DNA of 64,000 nucleotides from Anaerolinea sp. (GCA_029975055.1 JARKPU010000010.1:1-64000); one strand, 5' to 3'. Positions 8,801 to 16,718 are shown, numbered from the stretch's first letter. Numbers and translations: made by a program. Notes: generated by a model from the sequence alone, not told the origin.

Positions 8801-11023
8801 ACCCCCGATACCACCGTCAGCCTGCCTGGGCCGGATTGGGTCCAGATCGGCACCGAGGGCGGCTTCTTGCCCGCACCCGTGGTGGTGGACGGCCAGCAGG
8901 TGACCACCTGGATCACCGACCCGACCCGCTTCGATGTTGGCAACGTGGATAAGCACTCGCTGCTGCTCGCCCCGGCTGAGCGCGCGGATGTGATCGTGGA
9001 TTTCTCCAAGTTCGCCGGCCAGACCCTCATCCTCTACAACGATGCCCCGGCCGCATTCCCGGCCCGCGTGCCTTCGTATGATTACTACACCGGCGCTCCC
9101 GATCTCAGCCCGGTGGGCGCGGCGGCCATCCTGCCCGGATACGGCCCCAACACGCGCACCATCATGCAGGTGAAGATCGCCGGCACTCCGGCGCCCGCCT
9201 TCAACCTGGCCAAGCTGCAGAACGCCTTCAAGCACAATGCCAATGGCACCGGCGTCTTCGAAGCGGGCCAGAACCCCATCATCGTCGGCCAGGCCGCCTA
9301 CAATTCGGCCTACGGCACCAGCTTCGCCGCCAGCAGCAACTGCAACGCCCCCGGCAGCACGCTCCAGCGCTGCGACGGCCTGGTGCGCGTGAGCGATACC
9401 ATGTCCTTTGGGTTCAACACGCTCAGGGCGCCGACCGTCAAGATGACCATGCCGCTCCAGCCAAAAGCCATTCACGACGAGATGAACGCAACCACGTTCG
9501 ATGAATTTGGCCGGATGCAGGCGAACCTCGGCGTTGAGGCTCAACCGCCCACGCCCGGGCTGCAGAACGTCACCCTTTACCCCTATGTCAACCCGTCCAC
9601 CGAGCTCATCGACGGCACCAACCTGCCATATGCGGATATGAAAGTGACGCCCATTTCGAGCGCCACAGACGGCTCGCAGATCTGGCGCATCACCCACAAC
9701 GGCGTCGATACTCACCCGATTCACTTCCACCTCTATGACGTCCAGGTGGTCAACCGGGTGACATGGGATAACATCATCATTCCGCCCGATGCAACCGAGC
9801 TTGGCTGGAAGGACACGGTGCGCATCTCGCCGTTGGAAGATACCATCGTGGCGCTGCGGCCGATCATCCCGAGGGTTCCATGGGAACTGCCGAACTCGAT
9901 CAGGCTGCTCAGCCCGATGATGCCCGCCGGCGCGATGGACATGTTCAACAATGTTGATCCGCAAGGCAACCCGACGGCGCCGATCGTCAACCAGCTGGTC
10001 AACTTCGGATGGGAGTACGTGTACCACTGCCATATCCTGAGCCATGAAGAAATGGATATGATGCGGCCCGTCTCGCTGGCCCTGCCGCCCATCAAACCCG
10101 ACGGCCTGGCTTATGCGGTGACCGGCAACGGCAACAACCGCCGCCTGGTGCTGACATGGAACGACAATTCCATCACCGAAACGGCCTTCGTCATCCAGCG
10201 CATGGATTGGCTCGGCAACTGGACGAACGTCGGGACGGTCCTCTCGCCCCTGGACGTGCCAAACATTCACCAGGCGCGGACCTTCACCGTTCCGGGCACC
10301 TATAACCCGGCCAACGCTTACAACTATCGCGTGGTCGCTCAGAATACCGTCGGTTACGGTGCCGAGTTCCCGAGCATGACGGTGCAGTCGGTCTCCAACC
10401 CGCTGCCCGTGGGCACCGCGCCCGCCGCACCCACCAGCCTGACGGTGACGCTGCAAGCCGGCCCCCAGGCCAGCCTGACCTGGACCGATAACGCCACCAA
10501 CGAAGGCGGGTTCGTCATCGAGCGTTCGACCAACGGCGGGGCGTTCGTCCAGATCGGCACCGCACCGGCCCGCGCCGGCACCGGCAACGTGACCATCGTG
10601 GATACATCGATCGTGGCCGGAGCAACCGACAACACCTATGCGTACCAGGTGAAAGCGGTCAACCCGGTCGGCTCCTCGGCTTACGCCGGGCCTGCCACGC
10701 TGATCGTCCCGGCCATTCCGGCCGCGCCGGGCAGCTTCACGGCCGTCATCGGCCCGAACGGAAACGGCAATTCGCGCTCGGTCATCCTCAACTGGGCCGA
10801 CCTCTCGAACAACGAGACCGGCTTCACCATCCAGCGCGCGACGAATGCCGCCTTCACCAGCGGCCTCAACAGCGTGACGGTGGCGGCCAATGTCACCACG
10901 CTCACGCAGACGGGTCTCAGCCGCAACACGGCCTACTATTACCGGATTCGGGCGAACAACGGAACCATCATCGCATCGGGCTGGGTTCTCGCAACCCCGC
11001 AGCCCATCACCACGGCACCATAA
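5894..11023 (+). CDS. Secreted giant multicopper oxidase with C-terminal fibronectin type III repeats
   Basis: A 1709-residue exported protein. The ATG at 5894 follows AAGGAGTC and begins a clear signal peptide (MNKRKLINLVVSVLVIMTSL, cleavage near SVKA). Two glycine-rich repeats at about 50-125 and three more at about 330-480 share the pattern (VTxxTLTxPGxGYxxPxV). The copper-binding motifs of a multicopper oxidase follow in order: TLHLHGG, FYHDHSWG, HPIHFHLYDV, and the C-terminal YHCHILSHEEMDMM, which supplies ligands for type 1, 2 and 3 copper. Three fibronectin type III domains (LTWTDNATNE, LNWADLSNNE) fill the last 330 residues. Substrate is unknown; bilirubin-, manganese- or phenol-oxidising roles are all possible. 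It is a single gene with its own terminator. Confidence 0.9.
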   Translation: MNKRKLINLVVSVLVIMTSLMGTNTSVKAMPAGPTDESKVPHYFGPYPNWALSPLTQPNVAVQIVDPGGQGAGAAAVASVGANGSVTGITLTSPGLGYTAADVLITGAGTGAAATATVSTSGVVTGFTVTAPGTGYTSPSVSLSGGGGTGTLVQVGNQLIERAFATDNAPEVFVVLPAALPNGFIQSFMTLNQALAGGSAAPSAGFSFHAYVLRPTVNPNEYSVVFDSGLLTVPALADPAVSEISTFPVGGVAVQAGDVMAFYGQGIPLDSGAGTDILSYPALAAPSQGALITLGGVDFPLFPDARTYSFAASVVDTSAVIPLTNATATAYGGVDQVTITNPGSGYTMPTVDFDLPDDPNGVQASGHAVLDASGAVTAVVVDKAGSGYLLPPNVVIRDGTLFDPILNAGSGATASATLKITSIAVVNAGSGYVSAPVVTISDPTGTGAAATAQVNAGAVTSITLTAPGSGYLDVGLRKFIDALPQLCLPPGCPADPAAKFLPVAVSEEKVYNGVAADEFQIGLIQYRTSFSSDLPPTLVRGYVQLETPANAAISQHVPLMNELLDGTKVDTGYFGVTTPQYLGPVIAATKDKPVRIVFRNLLPAGSDGDLFLPVDSTLMGSGMGPMGMPAPADLGTVMDEVRNPMCSEYPKSDMCFKDNRATLHLHGGITPWISDGTPHQWITPAGEMTPWPEGVSVQNVPDMDVCGLNNDGCQTFYYTNQQSARLMFYHDHSWGITRLNVYAGEAAGYLISDSTEAALISSGTIPADQIPLIIQDRTFVPDAAQLALQDPTWDAARWGSKGSFWYHHVYMPAQNPGDPSGMSAYGRWMYGPWFWPPAANTMYGPIDNPYYNPACNLDDPATWQYQTDPFCEPKQIPGTPNISVGMEQFNDTPVVNGVAYPTITLEPKSYRLRILNAANDRFFNMQWYVGDPTTASTGTNTLGQVIGATEVALNPAELALAQTDPNVSPTPDTTVSLPGPDWVQIGTEGGFLPAPVVVDGQQVTTWITDPTRFDVGNVDKHSLLLAPAERADVIVDFSKFAGQTLILYNDAPAAFPARVPSYDYYTGAPDLSPVGAAAILPGYGPNTRTIMQVKIAGTPAPAFNLAKLQNAFKHNANGTGVFEAGQNPIIVGQAAYNSAYGTSFAASSNCNAPGSTLQRCDGLVRVSDTMSFGFNTLRAPTVKMTMPLQPKAIHDEMNATTFDEFGRMQANLGVEAQPPTPGLQNVTLYPYVNPSTELIDGTNLPYADMKVTPISSATDGSQIWRITHNGVDTHPIHFHLYDVQVVNRVTWDNIIIPPDATELGWKDTVRISPLEDTIVALRPIIPRVPWELPNSIRLLSPMMPAGAMDMFNNVDPQGNPTAPIVNQLVNFGWEYVYHCHILSHEEMDMMRPVSLALPPIKPDGLAYAVTGNGNNRRLVLTWNDNSITETAFVIQRMDWLGNWTNVGTVLSPLDVPNIHQARTFTVPGTYNPANAYNYRVVAQNTVGYGAEFPSMTVQSVSNPLPVGTAPAAPTSLTVTLQAGPQASLTWTDNATNEGGFVIERSTNGGAFVQIGTAPARAGTGNVTIVDTSIVAGATDNTYAYQVKAVNPVGSSAYAGPATLIVPAIPAAPGSFTAVIGPNGNGNSRSVILNWADLSNNETGFTIQRATNAAFTSGLNSVTVAANVTTLTQTGLSRNTAYYYRIRANNGTIIASGWVLATPQPITTAP

Positions 11024-11039
11024 CGAACCGCCCGGCATT

Positions 11040-11077
11040 GGGGGAGGGAGCGATCCCTCCCCCATTTTCTTTTTTTA
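11040..11077 (+). terminator. Rho-independent terminator of the multicopper oxidase gene
   Basis: A perfect 10-bp stem (GGGGGAGGGA / TCCCTCCCCC) closed by a GCGA tetraloop is followed by ATTTTCTTTTTTT. It lies 17 bp after the stop codon. Confidence 0.92.
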
Positions 11078-11102
11078 AAGGGCCGATCTACCGGGAGAAG
11101 CT

Positions 11103-11172
11103 CATGTGTATCTTTTTCTGTAAATTGTGGGGCAAGCCCCACAATCTTCAAAAAAAATGAACACTTTCCGAG
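11103..11172. repeat. REP-like dispersed palindrome, copy A
   Basis: The core ATTGTGGGGC-AA-GCCCCACAAT spans 11124-11145. The flanks match copies B, C and D: GTGTATCTTTTTC on one side and GAACACTTTCCGAGCGGG on the other. It lies between the oxidase terminator and the GNAT gene. Confidence 0.7.
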
Positions 11173-11267
11173 CGGGCGCAGTAATCGGTCCATCTTTGCT
11201 CTCACCGGCTCAAGCGGATATCGCTATAATAAGCAGTACGGACGACCGCCATTGGCAGGGTGGCGAT

Positions 11268-11906
11268 ATGAGCCATATCCAGGTTTCCAAAGTGCATGAG
11301 CTTACACCCGAATTAACCGGGTGTATCGAGCGCATTTACACCCAAAGCTTCCCTCCCGAAGAAAGAATTGACCTGTCTGGTATGCTCGCTGGAATCGATA
11401 CGGGCGACCATGAACTCTTTGTCGCGACGTCGAACGAATCGCCCTGCGTCGGCTTCGGCATCCTGGAATTTTTGCCCGGCTCGAACCTCCTTTTCCTGGA
11501 TTACCTCGCGGTCGAACCGGAACTCAGGAACAGGCAGATCGGCGCAGCCATTTTGCGGAAGATCCTGCGAGATGCCCATGAAGCGGGGTGGAAAGGCGTC
11601 ATCTTCGAGGTGGAACCCGAAGATGAAGGGTCGGCGCCTGAGCGGGAGTTGCGGAAGCGCCGCATCGGGTTCTATGAGCGCAACGGCGGGCGGGTGCTTC
11701 ACTGCGCGCCGGGGTACCGAATGCCCAACCTGGTCGGCGAAGGATCCATGCGCATGCGCCTGGTATGGATTCCGGACGACCCGCAATCACCGGACCTGTT
11801 CGGCGAAACGCTGCGCCGCTGCATCCAGGAGATTTTTAAGACGGTCTACCATAAAGAAGAAAACGATCCTTTATTGAAGAGCATCCTGGAGGATCTCCGC
11901 TGCTAA
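11268..11906 (+). CDS. GNAT-family N-acetyltransferase
   Basis: A 212-residue protein of the GNAT superfamily, expected to move an acetyl group from acetyl-CoA to an amine. The start at 11268 is preceded by a GGGTGG stretch and a TATAAT-like box at 11225-11230; the track start at 11127 falls inside a repeat. The core is visible as strand beta4 (NLLFLDYLAVEPELRN) followed by the acetyl-CoA pyrophosphate loop (RNRQIGAAILRKIL), then GVIFEVEPED and RKRRIGFYERNGGRVL, the usual beta5 to alpha4 region. The substrate cannot be inferred. The basic, charged C-terminus is longer than in minimal GNATs. It stands alone between two repeat elements. Confidence 0.85.
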   Translation: MSHIQVSKVHELTPELTGCIERIYTQSFPPEERIDLSGMLAGIDTGDHELFVATSNESPCVGFGILEFLPGSNLLFLDYLAVEPELRNRQIGAAILRKILRDAHEAGWKGVIFEVEPEDEGSAPERELRKRRIGFYERNGGRVLHCAPGYRMPNLVGEGSMRMRLVWIPDDPQSPDLFGETLRRCIQEIFKTVYHKEENDPLLKSILEDLRC

Positions 11907-11907
11907 G

Positions 11908-12011
11908 TAGTTTTTTCGCTAAGTTCAAAACATTCCCCCTCATCCCCGGCCCTTCACCCAGAGGGAGAGGGTAGGGTGAGGGGAAAATCCAGGAATTTAG
12001 CGAGAAAACCA
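11908..12011. repeat. MITE-like palindromic element, about 104 bp
   Basis: The outer arms TAGTTTTTTCGCTAA and TTAGCGAGAAAACCA match at 13 of 15 positions as an inverted repeat. An inner inverted pair (ATTCCCCCTCA / GGTGAGGGGAAAAT) flanks a GC-rich centre. No ORF is inside. It resembles in size and design the element at 49366-49472. Confidence 0.55.
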
Positions 12012-12038
12012 CTAAGTGATGTGAAATAAGGGGGAAAA

Positions 12039-12569
12039 ATGGTTTCGGCAGAACTAAAATCGACGCTCGACCTGCTGTTTACCCTGCTGAATACACTGGT
12101 CGGTTGTTTCGGACTGGTCTTTGTGGTCGTCTCGCTGTTTTTCGTCTTCAGGCAGACGCGCGATCTGAACCGCCAGACCGAGCTTGCCACCCAGGCAAGC
12201 CGCGTCAGCGCCTACAATGAAGTGGCCAGGCAGATGATGGAGATCGACCGTTTCTTTGTCGAAAACCCGCAATATAAGCCGTACTTCTATGAAGGCAAGG
12301 CCGCATCAAAGGACCAGGCCGATTACCCCGCCATCGCTTCCATTGCCGAATGGCTGGCCGATTTTATGGACAGCGTTTTCATGCTGGCAAGGACTCTGCC
12401 TGAATACCCCTGGGACACCACCTGGTACGTGTACTTCTGCGACCTGCTAAAAGCCAGCCCCGCGCTGCATGACTACTGGAAAGAGCACATCAACTGGTAT
12501 CCGGGGTCCATCCAGGCCTATTACCCGCCGAAGGTCGCCGCGACCATCCGCGAAATCACCCTGAGCTGA
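12039..12569 (+). CDS. Hypothetical protein with one N-terminal membrane helix
   Basis: A 176-residue protein with a single strong transmembrane segment near the N-terminus (residues about 12-38, LLNTLVGCFGLVFVVVSLFF). A charged helical linker (RQTRDLNRQTELATQ) and a cytosolic helical domain rich in aromatic residues follow. The ATG follows GGGGGAAAA. The arrangement resembles the small bacterial proteins annotated as DUF4760-like, but I cannot confirm that. No catalytic motif is visible. It is convergent with the metallo-beta-lactamase gene, 24 bp apart. Confidence 0.7.
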   Translation: MVSAELKSTLDLLFTLLNTLVGCFGLVFVVVSLFFVFRQTRDLNRQTELATQASRVSAYNEVARQMMEIDRFFVENPQYKPYFYEGKAASKDQADYPAIASIAEWLADFMDSVFMLARTLPEYPWDTTWYVYFCDLLKASPALHDYWKEHINWYPGSIQAYYPPKVAATIREITLS

Positions 12570-12593
12570 GCGCGCCTGCCCCCAGCCCCAGGG

Positions 12594-13910
12594 TTATGCA
12601 CCGTTTCCAGCCGCCTCCAGGATGTTCCTCGCCCGGTTCTCGCCGGTGTTGAGAATCTCCGCCAGCCGCCGGTAACCCAACGCCAGCATTTGCTCGGCGG
12701 TGAGAATGCCCGCGTCGCGCAGCCGGCGGGCATACACCGGGCCGATGCCCTTGAGCATGTCAACAGAGCGGGGCAGTTCAGGCGCGTTCGCGCTTAGCTC
12801 CAGCACGAGCGAGTGCGCCCCGGGCGGCAGAATCTCCAACCGGTAGCCAAATTGAGCCGGATCGTATTGTTGCAGCAGCCGGTCGGTGGAGGGCGTCCGG
12901 CTGGTTGCCGCCAGCGTGAACGTGCGCCCCTGGCGTGAAGCAGCCTGCACAAGCCATTCCAGGGTCTGAAAATCCGGGTTGCCGTATTTCCCATCCGCAC
13001 AGACCACATAGGTATCTGCGGTGATGCGCTCGAACAGCTCCAGGGTCACGTTGCGCGAGCTTCCGTGGTGCGGCAGTTTGAAGACATCGGCGTGGAAAGC
13101 GCCGTTTGCATCCAGCAGCCCGGCCTGCTGCATGCCCTCCAGGAGCTGATCGCCGCGCCCGTCGCCCGTCAGCAGGATGGTTTTGCCCTCGGCCCGCACC
13201 AGCAGCATGATGCTGCTCAGGTTGGGCACGCTCATATCCAGCGCGCGGGCGGCGATTTCCATCTCCCCTTCCGGCAGGGCGCGCACTTTGGCCTGTCTGG
13301 CGAGCCAGTCCTCCCATTCTTTCTGCAGCGCCTCGAGCGACTTGCGCGTCGGCCCGATGACCGAGATGCTCAGGTTGCCCACCTGGATCGGAACGCGGGT
13401 GTTATCGGTGCAGGCCAGCCGGTCGGGCGTATCTTTGAATTCCACGTTGATCGGGATCTTCAACCCGCGCGCGTAAGCCGCCAGTTCATCGCCCTGGCTG
13501 ATGCTGCGCGCCTGCACTTCGAGGCCGGGCATCAACCCGCGCGGGAGGGGCGCATCAGCCACCTGGCGCGCGAAACCGCGCTCGAGCACAGGGCCGAGAG
13601 TCTGGCTGAAGGAGTTGTGCCACAGCCCGTCTACGGTGATCGTCACAGGCTGCCCGGCGCGAAGCTCATCCACCAGGTCGTGCAGCAGGTCCAGCAAGCC
13701 GTTGACGTGGTCGTCATCCACGTGGCTGAGCACGGCAAGGTTCACCCTGCCGCCCTGCCGGCTGATCAAGAGCAGCTCGGCCTTCAGGTGGTCGTGATAC
13801 ACGGTGCTCGGCCCGCCGTCGATGAGCATGAAGCGCCGGTCATCCGGCGCGCCGTATTCCAGGATGAGACAATCGCCGTGCAGCGCCTGCAAGACTCTGA
13901 GTCGGAACAT
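12594..13910 (-). CDS. ComEC/Rec2-like metallo-beta-lactamase-fold hydrolase with helix-hairpin-helix tail
   Basis: A soluble 438-residue hydrolase. It has the MBL signature SHVDDDH (residues 62-68), a later TGDG loop supplying a metal-bridging Asp, and FKLPHHGSS near residue 290, as in the MBL domain of the competence protein ComEC. It lacks ComEC's membrane channel. The C-terminal 55 residues (MLKGIGPVYARRLRDAGI, then MLALGYRRLAEIL) are a helix-hairpin-helix DNA-binding module. It is therefore probably a DNA- or nucleotide-active phosphodiesterase. The start is well supported by AAGGAG 7 nt upstream. It is transcribed away from the membrane/ABC unit to the right. Confidence 0.85.
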   Translation of the reverse strand: MFRLRVLQALHGDCLILEYGAPDDRRFMLIDGGPSTVYHDHLKAELLLISRQGGRVNLAVLSHVDDDHVNGLLDLLHDLVDELRAGQPVTITVDGLWHNSFSQTLGPVLERGFARQVADAPLPRGLMPGLEVQARSISQGDELAAYARGLKIPINVEFKDTPDRLACTDNTRVPIQVGNLSISVIGPTRKSLEALQKEWEDWLARQAKVRALPEGEMEIAARALDMSVPNLSSIMLLVRAEGKTILLTGDGRGDQLLEGMQQAGLLDANGAFHADVFKLPHHGSSRNVTLELFERITADTYVVCADGKYGNPDFQTLEWLVQAASRQGRTFTLAATSRTPSTDRLLQQYDPAQFGYRLEILPPGAHSLVLELSANAPELPRSVDMLKGIGPVYARRLRDAGILTAEQMLALGYRRLAEILNTGENRARNILEAAGNGA

Positions 13911-13980
13911 GCAGCTTCTCCTTGAATCTTGATATTGTACATTCGTTTACTGTTTAACTCCATATTATCGCGGAAATGGC

Positions 13981-14009
13981 TTGACAAACCAATAAAAAAG
14001 ATATAGAAT
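13981..14009 (+). promoter_or_regulatory. Sigma70-type promoter of the HTH/ABC unit
   Basis: A perfect TTGACA -35 box (13981-13986) and a TAGAAT -10 box (14004-14009) are separated by 17 bp. The start site would fall inside the palindromic repeat immediately downstream. Confidence 0.75.
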
Positions 14010-14032
14010 ACTCTGTAGTATAGAGTACTCTA
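14009..14032 (+). promoter_or_regulatory. Operator with repeated TACTCT/AGAGTA half-sites
   Basis: TACTCT (14009-14014) and AGAGTA (14022-14027) form an inverted repeat. The latter is also half of a perfect 12-bp palindrome TAGAGTACTCTA (14021-14032). It overlaps the -10 box and transcription start, as expected for autorepression by the winged-helix protein encoded two genes down. Confidence 0.6.
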
Positions 14033-14044
14033 AGGAATTTCGAC

Positions 14045-14614
14045 ATGAACCTCTCCCCTGACGAAGCTCAAAGCGCGCTGGAAGCCATCCAGCTAATGAC
14101 GCAAAAAACCCGCCGGTCGATTTCCAACAGCGGCATCACCCTCACGCTCTTCATCACCGGCGTGGTCTGGCTCGTTGGCTATGCCTGCACCCAGTTCCTG
14201 ACAGGCCCGCTTGTCGCTTATATCTGGGCGGGCCTCAGCCTGCTCGGCAGCACCCTGGGGGTTCTCATCGGCTCGCGCATGGGCAGGCGCGTCCGCAGCC
14301 CATCGACATCCGTTTACGCCCGCCGCATCGGCATCTTCTGGCTGCTGCTGGTGCTCTATGCCGCAGCCGTCATCGCCGTCGCACGCCCCGCTGACGGAAA
14401 GCAGGTGACCATGCTGATCATCCTCTTCATCATGATCGGCCATTTCGCGGCGGGTATGCTGCTCTCTTATTCCTACACATGGTGGGCGCTGCCAGTCACC
14501 GCCCTGGCGCTGGCCGGTTATTACCTGCTCCCCGCCTACTTTTACCTGTGGATGGGCGTGCTGGGCGGCGGCGGGATGATCGCCCTCGCTCTCTATATTC
14601 GCTCGAGGTGGTGA
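14045..14614 (+). CDS. Polytopic membrane protein (189 aa), first gene of the HTH/ABC unit
   Basis: A small integral membrane protein with about five hydrophobic segments (ITLTLFITGVVWLVGYA, LVAYIWAGLSLLGSTLGVLI, IFWLLLVLYAAAVIAVA, and two more toward the C-terminus) after a charged, helical N-terminus. No transporter or enzyme signature is visible. It stands 4 bp before a winged-helix regulator and two ABC transporter genes, with a promoter and operator upstream. This order (membrane protein, small HTH regulator, ABC ATPase, permease) is common in Gram-positive and Chloroflexota drug or stress exporters. Its own job is unclear. Confidence 0.75.
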   Translation: MNLSPDEAQSALEAIQLMTQKTRRSISNSGITLTLFITGVVWLVGYACTQFLTGPLVAYIWAGLSLLGSTLGVLIGSRMGRRVRSPSTSVYARRIGIFWLLLVLYAAAVIAVARPADGKQVTMLIILFIMIGHFAAGMLLSYSYTWWALPVTALALAGYYLLPAYFYLWMGVLGGGGMIALALYIRSRW

Positions 14615-14618
14615 GAGC

Positions 14619-14912
14619 ATGGCCGAGTTGAATGAAATCATTCACCAGCCGGTGCGCCTGCGCATCATGGCTGCCCTGGTGGCCCTCGAACCGGGTAACG
14701 AGGTAGATTTTGCCTACCTCCGCGACCTGCTGGAGGTCACCGATGGCAACCTGGGCGCACACCTGCGCAAGCTCGAAGAGGCCGGGTATATCGCCGTCAA
14801 CAAAACCTTCGTCGATCGCAAGCCGCGCACTTACGTGGCAGCCACCCCAACAGGGCGGGATGTCTTTCAAGCGCACATCGAAGCTCTCGAATCGATTTTG
14901 AAAAGAAAGTAA
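14619..14912 (+). CDS. Winged-helix transcriptional regulator (HTH_34/PF13601-like)
   Basis: A 97-residue single-domain regulator. The pattern HQPVRLRIMAALVAL, then DFAYLRDLLEVTDGNLGAHLRKLEEAGYI (recognition helix), KTFVDRKPRTYVAATPTGRDVF (wing) and a C-terminal dimerisation helix is that of the small ArsR/MarR-like family PF13601. It has no ligand domain. It overlaps functionally with the operator at 14009-14032 and most likely represses its own operon. The gap to the preceding gene is 4 bp and to the following one 7 bp. Confidence 0.9.
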   Translation: MAELNEIIHQPVRLRIMAALVALEPGNEVDFAYLRDLLEVTDGNLGAHLRKLEEAGYIAVNKTFVDRKPRTYVAATPTGRDVFQAHIEALESILKRK

Positions 14913-14919
14913 GGTCGCA

Positions 14920-15843
14920 ATGGATGCCATCGTGCAAGTGAATGGCCTGCGGAAAGCCTATGGGGCCACCGTGGCTGTGGATGGGATTTCCTTCGAGGTC
15001 TGCCACGGTGAGATCTTCGGCATGGTCGGCCCGAACGGGGCCGGAAAAACCACAACCATCGAGTGCCTGGAGGGCCTGCGCAAGCCGGACGGCGGCCGCC
15101 TCAGCGTTCTGGGCGTGGACCCTATCCTGGGCAGCCAGGTGTTGCGCGAGCGCGCCGGGATGCAGCTGCAGCAGTCGAACCTGCCGGACCGCATGAAGGT
15201 CTGGGAAGCCCTCGACCTCTACGCATCGTTCTACCCCAGGCCGGTGGACTGGCAGGCGTTGATTGCTCAATTGGGGCTGGAGGAAAAACGCAACACCCCG
15301 TTTGCGAAGCTCTCCGGCGGCCAAAAGCAGCGCCTGTTCATCGCCCTGGCGCTCCTCCCCGACCCGCAGCTGATCTTCCTCGATGAGCTCACCACCGGGC
15401 TCGACCCTCAAGCCCGGCGCGCCATTTGGGATTTGATCCTGGCGGTTCGCGCCCTGGGGAAGACCATCCTCCTGACCACCCACTTCATGGAAGAGGCCGA
15501 GCGCCTCTGCGACCGGGTAGCGATCCTCGACCACGGGCGCATTGTGGCGCTCGATACCCCTTCGGCGTTGATCCACAACCTGGCCGCCGAGGAGCGCGTC
15601 AGCTTCACCCTCCTGGGCGGGGTCTCGCCCGCGCTGCAACAGGCACTCGCGCAACTGGGAAGCGTGGAGATGAACGGAGACCAGGTGACGGTGTCTTCGC
15701 CCAACGGACGCGCCAGGCCGCTGGTCAGCGAGGTGGTGAGTCTGCTCACGGCGCAAGGGGCTGCCTTCCGCGATCTGAGCACCCGGCAGCCCAGCCTGGA
15801 GGATGTGTTCCTGAGCCTGACCGGCCGCGCGATGCGCGATTGA
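14920..15843 (+). CDS. ABC transporter ATP-binding protein (DrrA/CcmA-like)
   Basis: A 307-residue ATPase of the ABC-2 exporter class. It has Walker A GPNGAGKTT (residues about 37-45), the Q-loop region (MQLQQSNLPD), the ABC signature LSGGQKQRLFIAL, Walker B LIFLDELTTGLDP and the H-loop TTHFMEEAERL. The C-terminal extension after about 220 is the usual DUF4162-like domain of drug and polysaccharide exporters. It partners with the permease 8 bp downstream. Cargo is unknown; drug or lipid export would be typical. Confidence 0.95.
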   Translation: MDAIVQVNGLRKAYGATVAVDGISFEVCHGEIFGMVGPNGAGKTTTIECLEGLRKPDGGRLSVLGVDPILGSQVLRERAGMQLQQSNLPDRMKVWEALDLYASFYPRPVDWQALIAQLGLEEKRNTPFAKLSGGQKQRLFIALALLPDPQLIFLDELTTGLDPQARRAIWDLILAVRALGKTILLTTHFMEEAERLCDRVAILDHGRIVALDTPSALIHNLAAEERVSFTLLGGVSPALQQALAQLGSVEMNGDQVTVSSPNGRARPLVSEVVSLLTAQGAAFRDLSTRQPSLEDVFLSLTGRAMRD

Positions 15844-15851
15844 GGTGTGAA

Positions 15852-16598
15852 ATGAAAAGTCTTCTCAAAATGACCTGGATGGAAGCCAAGCTGTTCCTGC
15901 GCGAGCCGGCGGCCGCATTCTTCACCCTGGCTTTCCCGCTGGTGATGCTGCTCATCTTTGCCACGATCTACGGCAATACCCCCCCGCCGGGGTCTACCGG
16001 CTCGCAGGGAGCGATCGACGCGCTCATCCCGGCGTTCACTGCCATGGTGATCGGCATCACCGGTCTGATGGCAGTGACGATGACGATGGCCACCTACCGC
16101 GAAAACGGAATCTTGCGCCGCCTGCGAACCACGCCGGTGAAGCCGCTGGTGGTGATGGCTGCCCAGGTGGCGGTGGTGTTCGTCATGACCGGCCTGGGCG
16201 TGCTCATCCTCCTGGCTGCGGGCGTACTGCTCTACCATGTGCGCCTGCCGGGCAACCCGATCAGCTTTCTGGGCGGGTACGCCTTGAGCAGCCTGAGTTT
16301 CTTCGGCATCGGGTTTATCCTGGCGGGGGTGCTCCCTACGGCGCGCACCGCGCAGGTGGTGGCAATGGTGCTTCTCTACCCAATGTTGATCCTCTCCGGC
16401 GCCGCCTGGCCGCGTGAACTGATGCCTGCTGCCGTCCAAAAGGTGACTGCCTGCATCCCGCTCACCTATGTGGTCAACCTGCTGCGCGGCTTATGGGCAG
16501 GCGAACCCTGGGGAGCGCACCTGCTGGATGTAGCCGTGCTGGTGGTGATGCTCCTGGCGGGAGCTTTCATCTCGGCCAGGATCTTCCGCTGGGAATAA
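15852..16598 (+). CDS. ABC-2 type transporter permease
   Basis: A 248-residue membrane protein with the six-helix ABC-2 layout: an N-terminal amphipathic helix (MKSLLKMTWMEAKLFLREP), TM1 (AAFFTLAFPLVMLLIFATIY), a short extracellular loop, then five further helices. The ATYRENGILRRLRTTPV coupling region and the conserved SGAAWPRELMP segment before the last helix are present. The ORF track extends upstream to 15426 in this frame, but that part overlaps the ATPase; the ATG at 15852 follows GAGGTG and is the real start. It forms a transporter with the upstream ATPase. Confidence 0.93.
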   Translation: MKSLLKMTWMEAKLFLREPAAAFFTLAFPLVMLLIFATIYGNTPPPGSTGSQGAIDALIPAFTAMVIGITGLMAVTMTMATYRENGILRRLRTTPVKPLVVMAAQVAVVFVMTGLGVLILLAAGVLLYHVRLPGNPISFLGGYALSSLSFFGIGFILAGVLPTARTAQVVAMVLLYPMLILSGAAWPRELMPAAVQKVTACIPLTYVVNLLRGLWAGEPWGAHLLDVAVLVVMLLAGAFISARIFRWE

Positions 16599-16691
16599 GC
16601 CGGCATTTCCATTCATCCACGCTTTACGAGGCCCGCGCCGGCGCCCGATTGGAGCCGAACGGGCCTGTTCTCAATGCTCACTGGCGCGGAA

Positions 16692-16718
16692 TTTACACCC
16701 AGCCCGTTGAAGTATAAT
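16692..16718 (+). promoter_or_regulatory. Candidate promoter of the GH65 gene
   Basis: A TTTACA box (16692-16697) and a perfect TATAAT (16713-16718) are separated by 15 bp, shorter than optimal. The leader to the gene at 16821 would be about 95 nt. Confidence 0.4.

Noticed and set aside
7484-11065. A 1193-codon open frame on the minus strand opposite the multicopper oxidase
   Set aside because: It lacks domains and a ribosome site, is rich in His/Arg/Gly as expected for antisense frames of GC-rich genes, and fully overlaps a gene with clear copper motifs.
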